From contig NZ_JAUSBA010000013.1 in NCBI RefSeq assembly GCF_030652235.1, positions 1-64,000 of the forward strand: DNA of 64,000 nucleotides, in the 5' to 3' direction. A model generated the notes under the pieces. The model ran no database searches, was not told where the DNA came from, and saw only the letters and a program-made list of their open reading frames with translations. The position numbers were made by a program, and so were the translations under genes. This stretch comes from Cypionkella sp. (GTDB lineage Bacteria; Pseudomonadota; Alphaproteobacteria; Rhodobacterales; Rhodobacteraceae). Of this stretch, positions 61,252-64,000 are shown piece by piece (positions within the stretch are counted from its first letter, which is position 1; every line of letters starts with the position of its first letter).

Positions 61252-64000
61252 TCCGCCGCAGCGGCGAGGGGGACGATATTCGACGCGGTCTTCTCGGCGT
61301 CGGCAATCACCGCCCGCAGCTTTGCCGCCAGCACCCGCACGTTTGGCTCCAGCACCATGCTGTCGTGATCACCGGGCACCTCAACCGTCAATAGTGCGGA
61401 TGAAAATCTGGTCAAATCGTTATCATTAAAAACATATTCCTTGGCTTTCGACACCCAGTTGCCAGCCGTCACCGCCCAGTGCTTGTCCAAAGGCGGGCGG
61501 AACAAGACCGTCGCTCCGCCCCGCTCTGACATTTGATACTGCGGCAACGCCGCGCGGAAGGCCGCCTCAATCGCCGCATTATGAAATTGCGCATCGCTTT
61601 GCTCGGTCGCCTGAGAGTGGCGCTTTTGCAACTCCCAAGCCCAACGTTTGCGCGCCCATTCAGCCAGATAGCCGGGGCCTTTTGCGCGCAATTCTGCCAG
61701 TTTGATCAGGGCCTTGTCGGTGCGCGATAAGCTGGGTCGTAAGGGCAATGGCGTATCCAGCAACACCAGCAAAGACACGACCTCCCCCGCCGCTTCCAAC
61801 TGTCGCGCCATCTCCCACGCGATCAGACCCCCGCCCGAAAACCCGCCCAGCATGTAAGGGCCAACGGGCTGCGCCTGACGCAACTCGGCAATGTAATCGG
61901 CAGCCGCTTCCGGCAATGTCGTATGCGGCGCAGCATCGCCATAAAGCCCGCGCGCCTGTAGGCCGTAGAAGGGGCGATCACCGCCCAATAGCTGCGCCAA
62001 ATGCCGCAGATTCAATACGTTACCGAACATCCCCGCGACAAGGAAGAATGGTTGCTTTGCGCCACCCTCACCCTGATGCATCGGCACCAGATGTATAAAC
62101 CGCCGCGCAGGGGCCGCCAGTTTTGCAGGCGCATCCCCCCCCACATCGCCAATCTGCGCCACGATCAGCGCCGCACAGCGCGCAATCGTCGGTGCCTCAA
62201 ACAGCACCGAGATCGGGAAATCCACCCGATAGGCTTTTTTCACCATCGCAAACAACCGCACCGCGATCAGACTGTGGCCGCCAAGGTCGAAGAAACTGTC
62301 CTCGACCCCCACTTGGGCGACGCCCAGCAACTCCTGCCAGAACCCGACCAGCGTGCGTTCAACATCATTGCGCGGCTCGACGTAGGCCGTGTCCAGATCG
62401 GGCCGCTCAAACGCCTTGCCCTCGGATTTTACCGCCTCCGCCTCGGCCGTCTGGCGAATCAGCGCAGGCAGATCGAGGCTGGAGACGATGATCTGGCTGC
62501 CGCCCAAAGCCACGGCGCGGCCAAACGCCTCGGCACCCTCGCCGGGTTTGATGCCCAAACTGAACGCGTGCAGCAGGCGTTCCTCGGCAGGGGAGACCGG
62601 TTTTGCCACCACATCATCATAGCTCAATTCACGCGGATCGGGGGCGGCAAAGCTCAGCCCTCCCTCCAGCTTGTGAATGTTAAAGCCTTCAATTTCAACG
62701 CAAACTTCGCCCTCTGGCGTCGCAAGCGTCACGTCAAAACTTGCGGTCGGCGCGCCCGCGCGGTTGTCTGCTGCATTGCGCACCCAAGACACAATCTCGG
62801 CCGGAAGTGGGCGCAGAACGCGAATTTTGCTGTAAGATACCGGCACCCAAAGGTGATCCGGCTGGTAGCCCGCAATCAGCCCCATCGCCCAACCGGTCGC
62901 CAAATCCATCAGCGCCGGATGCAGCAGCCACGGCCCCGCTTCTGCCGCAAATTCCGCAGGCAAAGCCAGCCGCGCCAGCCCTTCACTGCCGCCAATCGCA
63001 CGCGAGCGCAGGACCCGCCAGCGGGGCCCAAACGCCAGATGTTCCTCTTGCGGGCTGCGCAGGCCGACGCCAACCTCGGCCGCAGGCAACCGCCCGGCTA
63101 TCGCCAAAACGTCAATCTTGGCAGGAGTCGCTGCCAGCGGAATCGCCCGCGCCTGCGCGTGCAACTGCCAGCCCAACCGCCCTTTCACCGTCACACCCGA
63201 GCATAACTCAAACCCATAGCCCTCATCCGTGCGCGACAACGTGGCGCGCACCTGCCGCGCCTCACCCTTGGCCACATCCAAAGACCGGAAGAAGTACAGA
63301 TCGCGCAGCTCAAAGCCGCCCATCTCACCCTGCGCGCGCAAAGCCTCGGCGGCGATTTCAATCGTACCGGTGCCGGGCATCAGCGCCTGCCCCAACTTGG
63401 TACGATGACCATCCAACACCCAGCGATCCAAGCCATAAGCGGCTGTAAACAGACGATTTCCATGGCCGTCTAAGCTTGCTTCATCCAGCATCGGCGCGGA
63501 AATCGGCAGGCGCGGGGCTGGCCGCGCGCCAGTACGATCCACCAATGCCTCTGCCGCCATGCCAACGCCAGTCCAGATGCCCCAGTTCAGCGCCACGACC
63601 TTGGTTTTGCCACCGCTGCGCGATTTCGAATAAGCGTTCAGGAATTCATTCGCCGCCACATAATCAATCTGCCCGGCTGGCCCGGTCACGGTCGACGTCG
63701 AGGCAAACAGCACCAGCAAGTCGAGCGATCCATCCGGGAACAACCGATCCAGCACCAGCGTGCCATGCAGTTTCGGCGCGAACACTTCCTCAACCTGCGC
63801 CGGCGTCTTCAGCATCAATGGCCCATCATCGACCACCCCCGCCGCATGGATCACCGCGCGGATTGGGCCAAAGCGTTTCACCCCGGCATCTACCGCCGCG
63901 CGCATATCCTCCATGTTGCAGACATCCGCAGGGGCAACGAGAACTTCGCCCCCCAGGGCCTCCAGCCGTTGCAAGGCCAAAATCCGCCGCGCAATCGGGC
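61248..64000 (-). CDS. Polyketide synthase, C-terminal part (KR, DH, ACP, TE), cut by window edge
   Basis: The open frame continues past the right edge, so the first visible codon is not a start. Counting from 63980, a ketoreductase (FASTSTVTG and YVAANEFLNAY, Y107) is followed by a double hot-dog dehydratase (about 180-440; H191 in DGHRT, D359 in HPALMDLATG), then a return to ketoreductase-type sequence (about 465-515), an ACP (S570 in LGGHSLIAV) and a thioesterase (S715 in GGFSGGG, H872 in GDHDSM). A KS and AT should lie upstream. The thioesterase marks this as the release module. Confidence 0.88.
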   Translation of the reverse strand, partial: PIARRILALQRLEALGGEVLVAPADVCNMEDMRAAVDAGVKRFGPIRAVIHAAGVVDDGPLMLKTPAQVEEVFAPKLHGTLVLDRLFPDGSLDLLVLFASTSTVTGPAGQIDYVAANEFLNAYSKSRSGGKTKVVALNWGIWTGVGMAAEALVDRTGARPAPRLPISAPMLDEASLDGHGNRLFTAAYGLDRWVLDGHRTKLGQALMPGTGTIEIAAEALRAQGEMGGFELRDLYFFRSLDVAKGEARQVRATLSRTDEGYGFELCSGVTVKGRLGWQLHAQARAIPLAATPAKIDVLAIAGRLPAAEVGVGLRSPQEEHLAFGPRWRVLRSRAIGGSEGLARLALPAEFAAEAGPWLLHPALMDLATGWAMGLIAGYQPDHLWVPVSYSKIRVLRPLPAEIVSWVRNAADNRAGAPTASFDVTLATPEGEVCVEIEGFNIHKLEGGLSFAAPDPRELSYDDVVAKPVSPAEERLLHAFSLGIKPGEGAEAFGRAVALGGSQIIVSSLDLPALIRQTAEAEAVKSEGKAFERPDLDTAYVEPRNDVERTLVGFWQELLGVAQVGVEDSFFDLGGHSLIAVRLFAMVKKAYRVDFPISVLFEAPTIARCAALIVAQIGDVGGDAPAKLAAPARRFIHLVPMHQGEGGAKQPFFLVAGMFGNVLNLRHLAQLLGGDRPFYGLQARGLYGDAAPHTTLPEAAADYIAELRQAQPVGPYMLGGFSGGGLIAWEMARQLEAAGEVVSLLVLLDTPLPLRPSLSRTDKALIKLAELRAKGPGYLAEWARKRWAWELQKRHSQATEQSDAQFHNAAIEAAFRAALPQYQMSERGGATVLFRPPLDKHWAVTAGNWVSKAKEYVFNDNDLTRFSSALLTVEVPGDHDSMVLEPNVRVLAAKLRAVIADAEKTASNIVPLAAAAE

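Noticed and set aside
61248-63980. A complete PKS gene starting at 63980
   Set aside because: The codon there is TTG inside a ketoreductase domain and the frame stays open to the window edge, so the true start is outside.

Overview
The window looks like a chromosomal segment from an alphaproteobacterium of the Rhodobacteraceae. The base composition is GC-rich with GC-rich third codon positions. The gene neighbourhoods are ones usual for that family: coaBC-dut-moeB beside an rpoH-type sigma factor; gshB-yraN-rsmI next to a penicillin-binding-protein activator; argH-small lipoprotein-lysA-TIGR02302; an fdsGBA-fdhD-fdsD formate dehydrogenase. No tRNA, rRNA or CRISPR array was recognised. The placement rests on reading protein families by eye, not on a database search.

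Layout. 1-192: cut end of an IS3-type insertion sequence plus a possible remnant of the gene it hit. 196-9111: a tight eight-gene minus-strand operon for L-carnitine degradation, with a divergent CdhR-type regulator. 9238-14681: an M3 peptidase, a polar amino-acid ABC permease and binding protein without an ATPase, then two decayed genes side by side. 14857-31000: housekeeping genes (moeB, dut, coaBC, rpoH, GST, comM, gshB, yraN, rsmI, a PBP activator, glnD, dps, murJ) and a rhomboid-fold protein that appears to lack its catalytic residues. 31125-40937: trpS, a membrane protein of unknown function, a TlpA-type thioredoxin, argH, two tiny lipoproteins (the second LptM-like), lysA, a TIGR02302 protein, a cold shock protein and an odd PDZ protein with an acidic tail. 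41078-47198: azoreductase, old yellow enzyme, uvrC, a FolM-like reductase, a zinc-ribbon membrane protein and an S49 peptidase. 47326-54225: LysR regulator and soluble NAD-dependent molybdenum formate dehydrogenase. 54376-55107: a papain-like peptidase with a peptidoglycan-binding domain. 55097-64000: a minus-strand natural-product operon running off the right edge.

The most unusual system is that last operon: a polyketide synthase ending in KR-DH-ACP-TE, a family 2 glycosyltransferase, a 1496-residue NRPS and its own Sfp-type phosphopantetheinyl transferase, with overlaps or a 10-base gap between genes. The NRPS begins with a formyltransferase domain, keeps only a condensation-like remnant, and has an adenylation domain split by a luciferase-like monooxygenase. 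The specificity residues read by eye resemble the published glycine code. The simplest model is a starter module that loads, oxidises and formylates glycine or a similar residue and passes it to the PKS for extension and thioesterase release. The sequence suggests this but does not prove it.

Other points worth a second look: a fused carnitine dehydrogenase-thioesterase and a cysteine-rich lipoprotein in the carnitine operon; several long palindromes, including a 16-base motif present twice; a dispersed intergenic repeat in five copies; a probable frameshift in the PDZ gene; and a small ORF with a strong ribosome binding site behind a hairpin after trpS.
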